A program made the translations under genes and the position numbers. Below the pieces are notes generated by a model that was not told the origin of the DNA, did not search any database, and saw nothing but the letters and a program-made list of their open reading frames with translations. 12,807 bases of DNA from Euryarchaeota archaeon UBA486 (GTDB lineage: Archaea; Thermoplasmatota; Poseidoniia; Poseidoniales; Poseidoniaceae). This document shows positions 6,594-12,807 of this stretch, piece by piece. The stretch lies in NCBI GenBank assembly GCA_002497765.1, contig DAET01000047.1, positions 1-12,807 of the forward strand, written 5' to 3'. Each line of letters starts with the position of its first letter. Within the stretch, counting starts at the first letter, position 1.

Positions 6594-7712
6594 TCAGTCA
6601 CCGTTCCACTCAAATTCGTGCGTCGTGGCCGAAATCAATGAAATTCGGTTTTTCATCGCCACGGCGGCAAACCCGATGACCGATATCACTTGAAGGACGG
6701 CGGGTCGAGGGTCGAACACGTTCCATTCAACCGAAGTTGATCGCTTGCAGGCAGCCCTCCAACGCTTGAAGTGGCCCTTTCTGAAGATGTTTGACAGCAG
6801 GTTGATCCACATGGGCAACACCAGCCTTCGTGCGGTTCCCGTGCACCCGATTGTACGGCCGTGAAGGATGGCCTCATCAATCCGGTCGTGGGGGCCATAG
6901 AGGTGGAGCGCGCTGGTCGCCCTTGGATTGCATTCGATGGGACGAACGCTTCCGTCGTCGCACAGCATCACGTCAAAGGAGATGATGCCCGTGTACCTAC
7001 AGTGCGCTGCTACCTTTTCGATGATCTGACCGAGGTCCCCCTTGCCCGTGTTTTCGAAGAACACCGAGGATTTTGAAACGGTAAACTCACTTGAATAGGC
7101 GACACTGGAAAGCACCTTGCCGTCCTTGCAAATCCCTTGCAGGCAGTATTGCGTTCCCTCGAGCCGTTCCTGCAGAATCCAAGGATTTGAAGGGCTGACA
7201 TCAATGTTCAATCGCTCCGGGTTGGGATGCATGATGACGTGTTCGCCAAACCGTGAATACACCGGCTTGAGGATGTGGTGAGACGTGAGGTTGGCCTTGG
7301 TTTGAGCGATGTCCTCCACGAGAATGGTTTCGGGTGTGTTGATGCCGAGGCGCTTGGCCAACTCGATGAATTCGAATTTGTTGTGTAGCTGATTTAGCGT
7401 CGCAATGTCCGAACAAAAATGATCGCAACCCAGCGTGCCGTGGTTCAGGCCGTGATGGAACGTTTCCTCGTAGACCGGAACAACACAATCAATGGATGTT
7501 GATGCCACAACGGATTGCAGCCATGCGGCAAATGCTTGGGGCTCGTGCCGAGGGGAGGGATGACGCAAGCATTGAGCTGGCCACGATCTCCATCGACCCA
7601 AGTGAAAGCGCTTGGTATCGGCCAGCACCACAGTATGGCCTGCCTCGTGCAACAATCGGCCGAGGTGAATGGCTGCGGGACTTCTCGCACACGTCACGAG
7701 GACCTTGGCCAT
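6594..7712 (-). CDS. ATP-grasp family ligase (carboxylate-amine type)
   Basis: A 372-residue ATP-grasp protein, first gene of the operon. The N-terminal pre-ATP-grasp Rossmann-like domain starts KVLVTCARSPAAIHLGRLL. NKFEFIELAKRLGI (111-124) is the conserved helix entering the ATP-grasp fold; ILKPVYSRFG (147-156) carries the ATP-binding Lys K149; LQERLEG (180-186) supplies E182; and ISFDVML...RPIECNPR (244-264) provides the Mg-binding residues E260 and N262. Such enzymes form an acyl-phosphate and join it to an amine or other nucleophile. The C-terminal 75 residues are basic and partly hydrophobic (about 338-352), perhaps membrane-associated. The start at 7712 fits the family N-terminus; an ATG at 7739 adds nine residues and overlaps an AT-rich TTTTATG box about 30 nt before 7712, so is less likely. 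The substrate is unknown. Confidence 0.85.
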   Translation of the reverse strand: MAKVLVTCARSPAAIHLGRLLHEAGHTVVLADTKRFHLGRWRSWPAQCLRHPSPRHEPQAFAAWLQSVVASTSIDCVVPVYEETFHHGLNHGTLGCDHFCSDIATLNQLHNKFEFIELAKRLGINTPETILVEDIAQTKANLTSHHILKPVYSRFGEHVIMHPNPERLNIDVSPSNPWILQERLEGTQYCLQGICKDGKVLSSVAYSSEFTVSKSSVFFENTGKGDLGQIIEKVAAHCRYTGIISFDVMLCDDGSVRPIECNPRATSALHLYGPHDRIDEAILHGRTIGCTGTARRLVLPMWINLLSNIFRKGHFKRWRAACKRSTSVEWNVFDPRPAVLQVISVIGFAAVAMKNRISLISATTHEFEWNGD

Positions 7713-7736
7713 GGAGGTGAGTCCTCGCTTTCCTCC

Positions 7737-7744
7737 CATAAAAT
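7737..7744 (-). promoter_or_regulatory. TATA-like box of the six-gene operon
   Basis: On the minus strand this reads ATTTTATG, centred about 28 nt before the ATG at 7712. That spacing would place transcription start at or near the ATG, as in leaderless archaeal mRNAs. GGAGGAAAG just downstream could instead act as an SD site if the leader is longer. Confidence 0.35.
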
Positions 7745-7773
7745 GTGGCCCTTCACCTCCGAGGCATCGGGAA

Positions 7774-7790
7774 AAGAATGTAATGTTCTT
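7774..7790. promoter_or_regulatory. Quasi-palindrome between divergent transcription units, possible operator
   Basis: AAGAATGTAATGTTCTT has perfect 5-bp arms AAGAA/TTCTT around a 7-nt centre. It lies in the 95-nt gap between the minus operon and the plus-strand GNAT-like gene. Its centre is 26 nt before the ATG at 7808, where a TATA element would be expected. A regulator bound here could control both directions; no regulator gene is in the window. Confidence 0.35.
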
Positions 7791-7807
7791 GACCACCTCG
7801 CCGCTCC

Positions 7808-8917
7808 ATGGAGGCCCTCCCTCACCAGGAATTGGTGCAGGCATGGGACGGGATGGTACGCCAGCACGGGTGGGCAAACCTTGCGCCGAATTTGATGTGT
7901 GAATCTGGATTGATTTCCATCGGCGAACGGCAGGTCCCCTACACGAAGAACGAGATGACAAAGGAAACCCTGTGCTACACCATTTCGACGCTGACGCACA
8001 ATTACCACTACCTGAAAGAGGAGATGGACATCGTCGGACTTCGCTTCACGAAACTCCTCTTGATGCCTCCCCTCTGGTTGTTCGGCTTCTGCATGCGTTC
8101 AGCAAAAGTTGACCGGGCCTTCACCATCAACAACTTCGGACTTTCCACCAATTTGTACCCCAAACAGCTGAGCGCAGCATCGTGGAAGGCCGTCGTCGCT
8201 GAAGTTCAGAAGGCCAATCCCAAGCATGCGATTCTGGTTCGGTCCATCAATCGAGGCCTGAACTCAGACGATTACGACGCCTTGACAGGGTGTGGTTTCA
8301 AGCCCATGTTTGCCAGGAACGTGCTCTTGTTCCCCCACAAACCCATTGAACAGTTTCCGAGAAACAAACGACGACAAATCCTACGAGACGAGGGATTGGT
8401 GGAGAAATGTGGACTGCACTGGAGGGCTGTGGAGTCGCTGACCGGCGAAGAGGCGGAGCGGGTTGCCGATTTGTACAACCAACTGTACCTCGAGAAGTAT
8501 TCCAAGAACAATCCACGCTTCACGGCCTTGTTTCACACCGAATGTTGCAAGCGGCGAATCTTGCATTATCGCTTGCTGATGGACGCCGAGGACATCATTG
8601 GTGTTGTTGGGATGAAGGTCGTCGAAGGCGTATCAACCACACCGATTTTGGGCTATGACCACCATCATCCGCACGCCAACGTGCTCTACCGTATGCTGAC
8701 GGCCAAGATCACACGTACCTGTTCAGATCATGATTTTCATCGCCACGCGAGTTCGGGCGCAAACACCTTCAAGAAATTGCGAGGCGGGGTGACCAACGAA
8801 GAGTTCACCATGGTCAAGACCGATCATCTGTCATGGTGGCGACGGCTGAACTGGGGCATCATTCGCTTCATTGCCCAAAAAGTCGGTCGACCGCTCACCC
8901 ATAAGTTTGAGACGTGA
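7808..8917 (+). CDS. GNAT/FemAB-like acyltransferase
   Basis: A 369-residue protein resembling double-GNAT-fold (BioF2/FemAB-like) acyltransferases. The N-terminal half contains a hydrophobic stretch (83-97, LLLMPPLWLFGFCMR). The C-terminal half has the acceptor-side pattern DIIGVVGMKVVEG (262-274), ILGYDHHHPHANVLYRML (280-297), and HASSGANTFKKLRGG (313-327) then EEFTMVKTDHL, which I recognise from this fold. It would transfer an acyl or aminoacyl group to an amine. It has many Cys and His, including DHHHPH at 284-289. It is transcribed away from the ATP-grasp gene from a shared 95-nt region and may act on the operon's product. The ATG at 7808 gives the longest frame; there is no SD before it, and ATGs at 7853 or 7895 cannot be excluded. 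The GTG near the end, overlapping the stop, is not taken as the next gene's start. Confidence 0.7.
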   Translation: MEALPHQELVQAWDGMVRQHGWANLAPNLMCESGLISIGERQVPYTKNEMTKETLCYTISTLTHNYHYLKEEMDIVGLRFTKLLLMPPLWLFGFCMRSAKVDRAFTINNFGLSTNLYPKQLSAASWKAVVAEVQKANPKHAILVRSINRGLNSDDYDALTGCGFKPMFARNVLLFPHKPIEQFPRNKRRQILRDEGLVEKCGLHWRAVESLTGEEAERVADLYNQLYLEKYSKNNPRFTALFHTECCKRRILHYRLLMDAEDIIGVVGMKVVEGVSTTPILGYDHHHPHANVLYRMLTAKITRTCSDHDFHRHASSGANTFKKLRGGVTNEEFTMVKTDHLSWWRRLNWGIIRFIAQKVGRPLTHKFET

Positions 8918-8959
8918 AAGCCGAACGTCAAGGTCCAAAAATACCATGCAATCTATTCA

Positions 8960-8969
8960 TCTATAGAAT
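8960..8969 (+). promoter_or_regulatory. AT-rich promoter-like box upstream of the photolyase gene
   Basis: TCTATAGAAT, identical to the box at 26-35, in the 140-nt gap before the photolyase ATG at 9058. If used, transcription would begin near 8985-8990. That excludes the far-upstream GTG at 8914 as the start and fits an N-terminus at 9058. Confidence 0.3.
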
Positions 8970-9057
8970 GTTCGTGGCATCTTCTTCACTTTGGGGCAAC
9001 AGGAAACCACCTGCCTTTGCACAACGGTTCTTGAGAGAAGCACGCGTTGTGGTGAAC

Positions 9058-10644
9058 ATGCGGGTGGTCTGGCTCAAGCACGACCTCCGGGTATCGGACC
9101 ACGCCCCACTCGCAGAAGCCCTTGCAGACGAAGTAGACGTTTTGCTGCTGTACGTGGTGGAACCTGAACGCATGGAGCAACCGGATGAATCCATGCTTCA
9201 TCTTGCATGGGACCTCGCCAACGCACGCGCCCTGCTGGACCTGGTCAGCACCATGGGCGGGACCATGCAGATCCACATCGGACGCCCGTCTGAAATCCTC
9301 GACCAACTCCACACCTGCACGCCACTCACCAGCCTGCACAGCCACGAAGAAACGGGTCTTCAGTGGTCGTGGGACCGGGACAAGCGTGTCGCTTCGTGGT
9401 GCGAAGCCAACACCGTCGCATGGCACGAACACCCTTGGAACGGCGTGGTGCGCCGCTTGAACGACCGAGACCGGTGGAACAGCATCCGAAACCGAAGGAT
9501 GGTTCAATCCCTCATAGAAGCGCCAACCGTCCTCCCCGGGCATCCAACCCTCGCCTGCACCGACCACAGCAAGGGATTGTTTCCGTGCTACACCGAACTG
9601 GTTCAAACGCCACTCGAAGCCGGAGAGGAAGCGGCCCATGCATGGCTTGCGTCCTTCCTCGCAACCCGATTTCGCGACTACCTCCCTACCATCTCCAACC
9701 CGGCCACCTCACCGGAGGGCTCCTCAAGGTTGTCCGCCTACCTCACCAGCGGGGTTCTCAGCGTTCGCCAAGTGAAGCAAGCCATCACGGCTGCACGTCA
9801 ATCCCCGCCTGAGGACGTGAACGTGGCCGTGTTCCGAAAGAACATCGACGCTTTTGCGTCCCGAGTTTCCTGGCGGTGCCATTTTGTTCAGCGCCTTGAG
9901 ATGGAAACGAGCATGAACGGGCGTTCCATCAATCCAGAACTGGATGAGGCTCTGGGACGGGTGGACGACGAGCAACGCTTCCTTGCTTGGGCCGAGGGAA
10001 GAACAGGATGGCCGTTCTTTGACGCATGCATGCGTTCACTCCGGGCGACAGGGTGGATCAACTTCCGCATGCGAGCGATGATGCAGTCGGTCGCCGCTTA
10101 CACCTTGTGGCTACCTTGGCAGCGCAGTGGCAACCATTTGGCGAAGCTCTTCATCGATTATGAACCCGGCATTCATTGGTCTCAAATCCACATGCAATCG
10201 GGGGTCACGGGCATCAATTCCGTTCGCGCCTACTCCATCCTCAAGCAGTCGCTCGACCACGACATGAACGGGGATTTCATTCGTCGGTGGGTGCCAGAAT
10301 TGGCGATGGTGCCCACTCCGTACATCCACGAACCGTGGACGATGTCCGATGATCTCCAAGCCACCACCGGCGTCATCATCGGGACGACCTATCCGGCACC
10401 CCTCGTTGACGAGACAGAGGCTCGTACAGAAGGCATCCAAGCCACCCACGCCGCCCGACGCACCGACGAGGTGAGGGCACGCTCAGCAAGCGTCTACACC
10501 ATGCACGGAAGCCGAGCACGAAGGTTTCAGCGCCGTCGAGGATCAACTCCAAGTGCACCGAAAAAATCCGTACCACGCCCTCAAGAACCGAACCCTCAAC
10601 GCACGCTTCTGGAATTCCTTCATGTCCCAAACGATGATGCATGA
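9058..10644 (+). CDS. Cryptochrome/DNA photolyase family flavoprotein with C-terminal PIP box
   Basis: A 528-residue photolyase/cryptochrome. The N-terminal Rossmann domain starts RVVWLKHDLRVSDHAPL (2-18), the usual beta-1/'DLR..D..L' motif. The FAD-binding domain shows SSRLSAYLTSGVLS (222-235), WRCHFVQRLE (272-281), GRTGWPFFDACMRSL (314-328), DYEPGIHWSQIHMQSG (367-382) and FIRRWVPEL (407-415). Likely role: light-driven repair of UV photoproducts in DNA; a photoreceptor role or an exact class cannot be fixed by eye. The DYEPGIH...MQSG subtype differs from the E. coli enzyme around the flavin. A low-complexity Arg/Lys/Pro-rich tail (about 460-513) follows, ending in QRTLLEFL (514-521), a PIP-box match. 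The start at 9058 (or GTG at 9052) fits the family N-terminus; the open frame to GTG 8914 adds 48 unrelated residues. Confidence 0.92.
   Translation: MRVVWLKHDLRVSDHAPLAEALADEVDVLLLYVVEPERMEQPDESMLHLAWDLANARALLDLVSTMGGTMQIHIGRPSEILDQLHTCTPLTSLHSHEETGLQWSWDRDKRVASWCEANTVAWHEHPWNGVVRRLNDRDRWNSIRNRRMVQSLIEAPTVLPGHPTLACTDHSKGLFPCYTELVQTPLEAGEEAAHAWLASFLATRFRDYLPTISNPATSPEGSSRLSAYLTSGVLSVRQVKQAITAARQSPPEDVNVAVFRKNIDAFASRVSWRCHFVQRLEMETSMNGRSINPELDEALGRVDDEQRFLAWAEGRTGWPFFDACMRSLRATGWINFRMRAMMQSVAAYTLWLPWQRSGNHLAKLFIDYEPGIHWSQIHMQSGVTGINSVRAYSILKQSLDHDMNGDFIRRWVPELAMVPTPYIHEPWTMSDDLQATTGVIIGTTYPAPLVDETEARTEGIQATHAARRTDEVRARSASVYTMHGSRARRFQRRRGSTPSAPKKSVPRPQEPNPQRTLLEFLHVPNDDA
10597..10620 (+). other. 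PIP-box (PCNA-interaction) motif in the photolyase tail
   Basis: Encodes QRTLLEFL, residues 514-521, seven residues from the C-terminus. It fits the archaeal PIP form Qxx(L/I/M)xxF(F/L/W); Pyrococcus RFC large subunit has QATLFDFL. A short terminal motif on a disordered basic tail is the usual presentation of this signal. Confidence 0.55.
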
Positions 10645-10667
10645 CCGGTTGTTCTGAGATCAACCGG
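10645..10667 (+). terminator. Perfect 7-bp hairpin directly after the photolyase stop
   Basis: CCGGTTG (10645-10651) and CAACCGG (10661-10667) are exact reverse complements around a 9-nt loop, beginning on the base after the TGA. No T-run follows, so it could be a 3' stability element, a weak terminator or an operator for msrA. Confidence 0.4.
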
Positions 10668-10680
10668 AAGAAATCAAACC

Positions 10681-10688
10681 TTCAAAAG
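10681..10688 (+). promoter_or_regulatory. AT-rich box 30 nt before msrA
   Basis: TTCAAAAG starts exactly 30 nt before the msrA ATG. The similar TTCAAGAA starts exactly 30 nt before the next gene. There is no SD before msrA, so a leaderless transcript from this box is plausible. Confidence 0.35.
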
Positions 10689-10710
10689 CAACATCCATCA
10701 ATGGCAAGTC

Positions 10711-11232
10711 ATGGAACGTATGATCGTTGGCGGCGGATGCTTCTGGTGCGTCGAAGGTGCCTACAAACAAATCCATGGTGTTGAGTCTGCGCTTCCTGCC
10801 TACGCCGGCGGTCATGACCCCCACCCCACCTACAACGCCGTCTGCAGCGGCACCACCGGCCACGCTGAAGTGGTGGAAGTCCAATTTGACCCGACCATCA
10901 TTTCCTACGAAACCCTCCTTGAGGTCTTCTTCACGGTCCACGACCCGACCCAACTCAACCGCCAAGGCAACGACATTGGGACGCAATACCGCTCGTGCAT
11001 CATGCCGCTTTCTGATGAACAGCGGGCCACGGCAGAGGCCATGATCGCCGACATGGGCAACGTCTACGATGACCCCATCGTCACCACGCTTGAGGAGCCG
11101 CTCCACTTCCTGATTGCTGAGAAGAAGCACCACGACTACTACGCACGAAACCCCTACCAAGGCTACTGTGCGGCCGTGGTTGGTCCAAAAATCGCCAAGG
11201 TTCGTGCCAAGCACGCCCACCTCTACCGCTGA
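10711..11232 (+). CDS. msrA: Peptide methionine (S)-S-oxide reductase MsrA
   Basis: A 173-residue MsrA, close to the family's usual length. It reduces the S-epimer of methionine sulfoxide in oxidised proteins, using thioredoxin. The catalytic motif GGGCFWC is at 7-13, with C10 as nucleophile and C13 also present. YNAVCSGTTGHAE (41-53) is the second signature, including the active-site Glu E53. FFTVHDPTQLNRQGNDIGTQ (73-92) is the third. C153 in YQGYCAAVVGPK could be a resolving Cys. It stands alone, without MsrB fused or adjacent. It starts at ATG 10711; ATG 10720 is an alternative only three residues in. Repair of oxidised protein next to a photolyase suits life under light and oxygen. No SD, possibly leaderless. 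Confidence 0.96.
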   Translation: MERMIVGGGCFWCVEGAYKQIHGVESALPAYAGGHDPHPTYNAVCSGTTGHAEVVEVQFDPTIISYETLLEVFFTVHDPTQLNRQGNDIGTQYRSCIMPLSDEQRATAEAMIADMGNVYDDPIVTTLEEPLHFLIAEKKHHDYYARNPYQGYCAAVVGPKIAKVRAKHAHLYR

Positions 11233-11291
11233 GAGTCAATCTACACCGCCCGGATGAGCGTTCGTCCTGCCCCGGGAGTACCACCGCTCCC

Positions 11292-11308
11292 CCCATCGAG
11301 GTGATGGG
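11292..11308 (+). other. Short hairpin between msrA and the P5C dehydrogenase gene
   Basis: CCCATC (11292-11297) and GATGGG (11303-11308) pair perfectly around the loop GAGGT, about 60 nt after the msrA stop and just before the AT-rich box of the next gene. This could end the msrA transcript; no T-run. Confidence 0.25.
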
Positions 11309-11313
11309 TGAGG

Positions 11314-11321
11314 TTCAAGAA
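11314..11321 (+). promoter_or_regulatory. AT-rich box 30 nt before the P5C dehydrogenase gene
   Basis: TTCAAGAA starts 30 nt before the ATG at 11344, matching the position and sequence of the msrA box. A weak GAAGG lies 9 nt before the ATG, so an SD-led start is also possible. Confidence 0.35.
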
Positions 11322-11343
11322 TCGCCAATGAAGGCAACGATTC

Positions 11344-12807
11344 ATGCCCAACAGCATCCCCAAGCCGCCCACCCCCGTCAACGAACCCGTCCTTGGCTAC
11401 CTGCCGGGCAGCAAGGAGCGCGCTGACCTCGAGGCCGAACTCAAGCGCCAGTCGGCCGAAGTCCTCGAAATCCCCTGCATCATCAACGGCGAGGAAGTGT
11501 TCACCGGCGACGTGGTCGAGCAGGTCATGCCTCACAACCACGGCCACGTTATCGCTCGGGTCCACATGGCCGGGGAAAAGGAAGTCAACGCCGCGATTGA
11601 GGCTGCACTTGGAGCCCATGAGATGTGGTCCACCATGGAATGGCAGGCCCGTGCCGCTATTTTCCTCAAGGCCAGCGAGCTGCTCAAGGGCCCACGCCGG
11701 GCTGAGATCAACGCCTCCACCATGCTCAACCAGTCGAAAACCTGTCACCAGGCCGAGATCGATTCGGCTTGTGAGCTGATTGATTTCTGGCGATTCAACT
11801 CCGACTATGCTCGTCAAATCTACGAGGACTTGCAGCCGCCCATCTCGCCCTCCTCCATGTGGAACTCCAGCGAAGTGCGACCGCTCGAAGGCTTCGTGTT
11901 CTCGGTCACGCCGTTCAACTTCTCCAGCATCGCCGCCAACCTCCCGTCGTGCGCCGCCATCATGGGCAACGTGGGCGTGTGGAAACCATCCCGCAATTCC
12001 TACGTTTCCAACTACCGCTTGATGCGCCTCATGATGGACGCTGGCCTTCCTGGCGGCGTCATCAACTTCGTCCCGGGACGAGCAGCCGTGGTCGGCGACA
12101 TTTGCTTGGCGCACCGCGAGTTAGCAGGTATTCACTTCACAGGTTCCACCCGCGTCTTCCGCCAAATGTGGCGAGACGTCGCCAACAACCTCGAGAACCT
12201 CAAATCCTACCCACGCATCGTTGGCGAAACGGGTGGGAAGGACTTCATCGTCGCTCACCCCGATTGCGACCGTCAAGCCCTGCTGGTCGCCATGCTTCGT
12301 GGCGGGTTTGAATTCCAAGGCCAGAAGTGCAGTGCGGCCAGCCGTGTCTACGTGCCCCGCTCGGTGTGGGACGCCATCAAGGACGATTACATCGCCGAGG
12401 TCAACAAGATCACCGTCGGCGATGTCAGCGATTTCAGCAACTTCTTGGGCGCCGTCATTGACAAGAAAGCCTTCGACAGCATCACAGGCTACATCGACCG
12501 TGCTGCTGCGAACCCCAATTGTGACATCATCACGGGCGGCACGTACGACGACAGCACGGGCTACTTCATCCAGCCCACCACCATTGTCTGCAACGACCCC
12601 AGAAGCGAGACCATGGCCGAGGAAATCTTCGGCCCCGTGCTTTCGGTCCACGTCTACGAAGACGATGAGTTCGAGGCCACCTTGGAGCTCTGCGACACCA
12701 CCTCGGAATATGCGTTGACCGGCTCCATCTTCGCCACCGACCGCCGCCACATCGAGACGGCGGTCAAGGCCCTTCGCTACAGCGCTGGAAACTTCTACAT
12801 CAACGAC
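11344..12807 (+). CDS. pruA: L-glutamate gamma-semialdehyde (delta-1-pyrroline-5-carboxylate) dehydrogenase, 3' end missing
   Basis: 488 residues are present and the frame is still open at the window end; relatives run about 540, so roughly 50 are missing. It oxidises glutamate gamma-semialdehyde to glutamate with NAD+, the second step of proline breakdown. It resembles the monofunctional ALDH4A1 group rather than the PutA fusion: TPFNFSSIAANLP with GNVGVWKPS, FTGSTRVFRQMW in the NAD-binding region, GETGGK carrying the general base E295, and GQKCSAASRVYVP with nucleophile C329. EEIFGPVLSVHVY is the typical C-terminal ALDH motif. The start is certain: an in-frame TGA lies five codons before the ATG. 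No proline dehydrogenase is in the window; it may lie downstream. Codon choice is strongly C-ending at wobble, leaving long false open frames on the other strand. Confidence 0.95.
   Translation, partial: MPNSIPKPPTPVNEPVLGYLPGSKERADLEAELKRQSAEVLEIPCIINGEEVFTGDVVEQVMPHNHGHVIARVHMAGEKEVNAAIEAALGAHEMWSTMEWQARAAIFLKASELLKGPRRAEINASTMLNQSKTCHQAEIDSACELIDFWRFNSDYARQIYEDLQPPISPSSMWNSSEVRPLEGFVFSVTPFNFSSIAANLPSCAAIMGNVGVWKPSRNSYVSNYRLMRLMMDAGLPGGVINFVPGRAAVVGDICLAHRELAGIHFTGSTRVFRQMWRDVANNLENLKSYPRIVGETGGKDFIVAHPDCDRQALLVAMLRGGFEFQGQKCSAASRVYVPRSVWDAIKDDYIAEVNKITVGDVSDFSNFLGAVIDKKAFDSITGYIDRAAANPNCDIITGGTYDDSTGYFIQPTTIVCNDPRSETMAEEIFGPVLSVHVYEDDEFEATLELCDTTSEYALTGSIFATDRRHIETAVKALRYSAGNFYIND

Noticed and set aside
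7713..7961. 83-residue N-terminal extension of the ATP-grasp protein
   Set aside because: It would run through the divergent intergenic region and overlap the acyltransferase gene. The extra sequence is low-complexity and the family N-terminus starts at 7712.
8914..9057. N-terminal extension of the photolyase to GTG 8914
   Set aside because: The extra 48 residues do not resemble the family, the region holds a promoter-like box, and the standard first beta-strand begins at 9058.
8986..9639. 217-codon open frame on the - strand
   Set aside because: Antisense to the photolyase N-terminal domain, with no recognisable motif.
10660..11220. 186-codon open frame on the - strand
   Set aside because: Antisense to msrA, which carries all signature motifs on the other strand.
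11236..12114. 292-codon open frame on the - strand
   Set aside because: It is antisense to the P5C dehydrogenase, whose catalytic motifs are unmistakable. The open frame follows from the strong C-ending wobble bias. The same applies to 12121-12750.
1..12807. CRISPR arrays, tRNA or rRNA genes, insertion sequences, integrase or att sites
   Set aside because: I saw no regularly spaced repeats, cloverleaf-like sequence, transposase motifs or terminal inverted repeats. Gaps between genes are all under 150 nt.

Overview
The window reads as a 12.8-kb piece of a prokaryotic chromosome at moderate GC, with genes packed end to end. I see eleven protein genes, no RNA gene, no mobile element and no CRISPR array. 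An archaeon is the best guess, possibly a planktonic marine euryarchaeon (Poseidoniales/MGII-like), at moderate confidence. Three things point that way: a C-terminal PCNA-binding (PIP-box) motif on the photolyase; AT-rich boxes about 30 nt before the first genes of several transcription units, which lack a good Shine-Dalgarno (SD) site, as in leaderless archaeal transcripts; and clear GGAGG-type sites only inside the operon. None of this excludes a bacterium.

Layout. Positions 1-1041 (+) hold a JmjC/cupin-8-like Fe(II) oxygenase. Positions 1069-7712 (-) hold a tightly coupled six-gene operon, read right to left: ATP-grasp ligase, complete ketoacyl synthase III (KAS III)-type condensing enzyme, short KAS III-like partner, polytopic membrane protein with a duplicated WH...TPPH motif and an exported beta-rich C-terminal domain, extended SDR reductase, and a PaaK/F390-synthetase-like adenylate-forming enzyme. 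Internal starts use SD sites, several with GTG or TTG codons, and junctions overlap or nearly touch. Divergent from the operon, 7808-8917 (+) encodes a GNAT/FemAB-like acyltransferase. The short intergenic region between them carries a 17-bp quasi-palindrome.

The right third is housekeeping or stress-related and all on +: a cryptochrome/photolyase-family flavoprotein with a basic tail ending in a PIP box (9058-10644), peptide methionine sulfoxide reductase MsrA (10711-11232), and a delta-1-pyrroline-5-carboxylate dehydrogenase of the ALDH4A1 type, cut by the window end (11344-12807).

The candidate undescribed system is the 130-8917 block. Its enzymes could build, reduce, activate and amide-link or N-acylate a small acyl molecule (carbon-carbon condensation, SDR, AMP activation, ATP-grasp, GNAT, JmjC hydroxylation), with a membrane protein possibly handling a metal or the product. 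No carrier protein, PKS or NRPS module lies in the window. The product is unknown and the pathway is inference from family membership and gene order.
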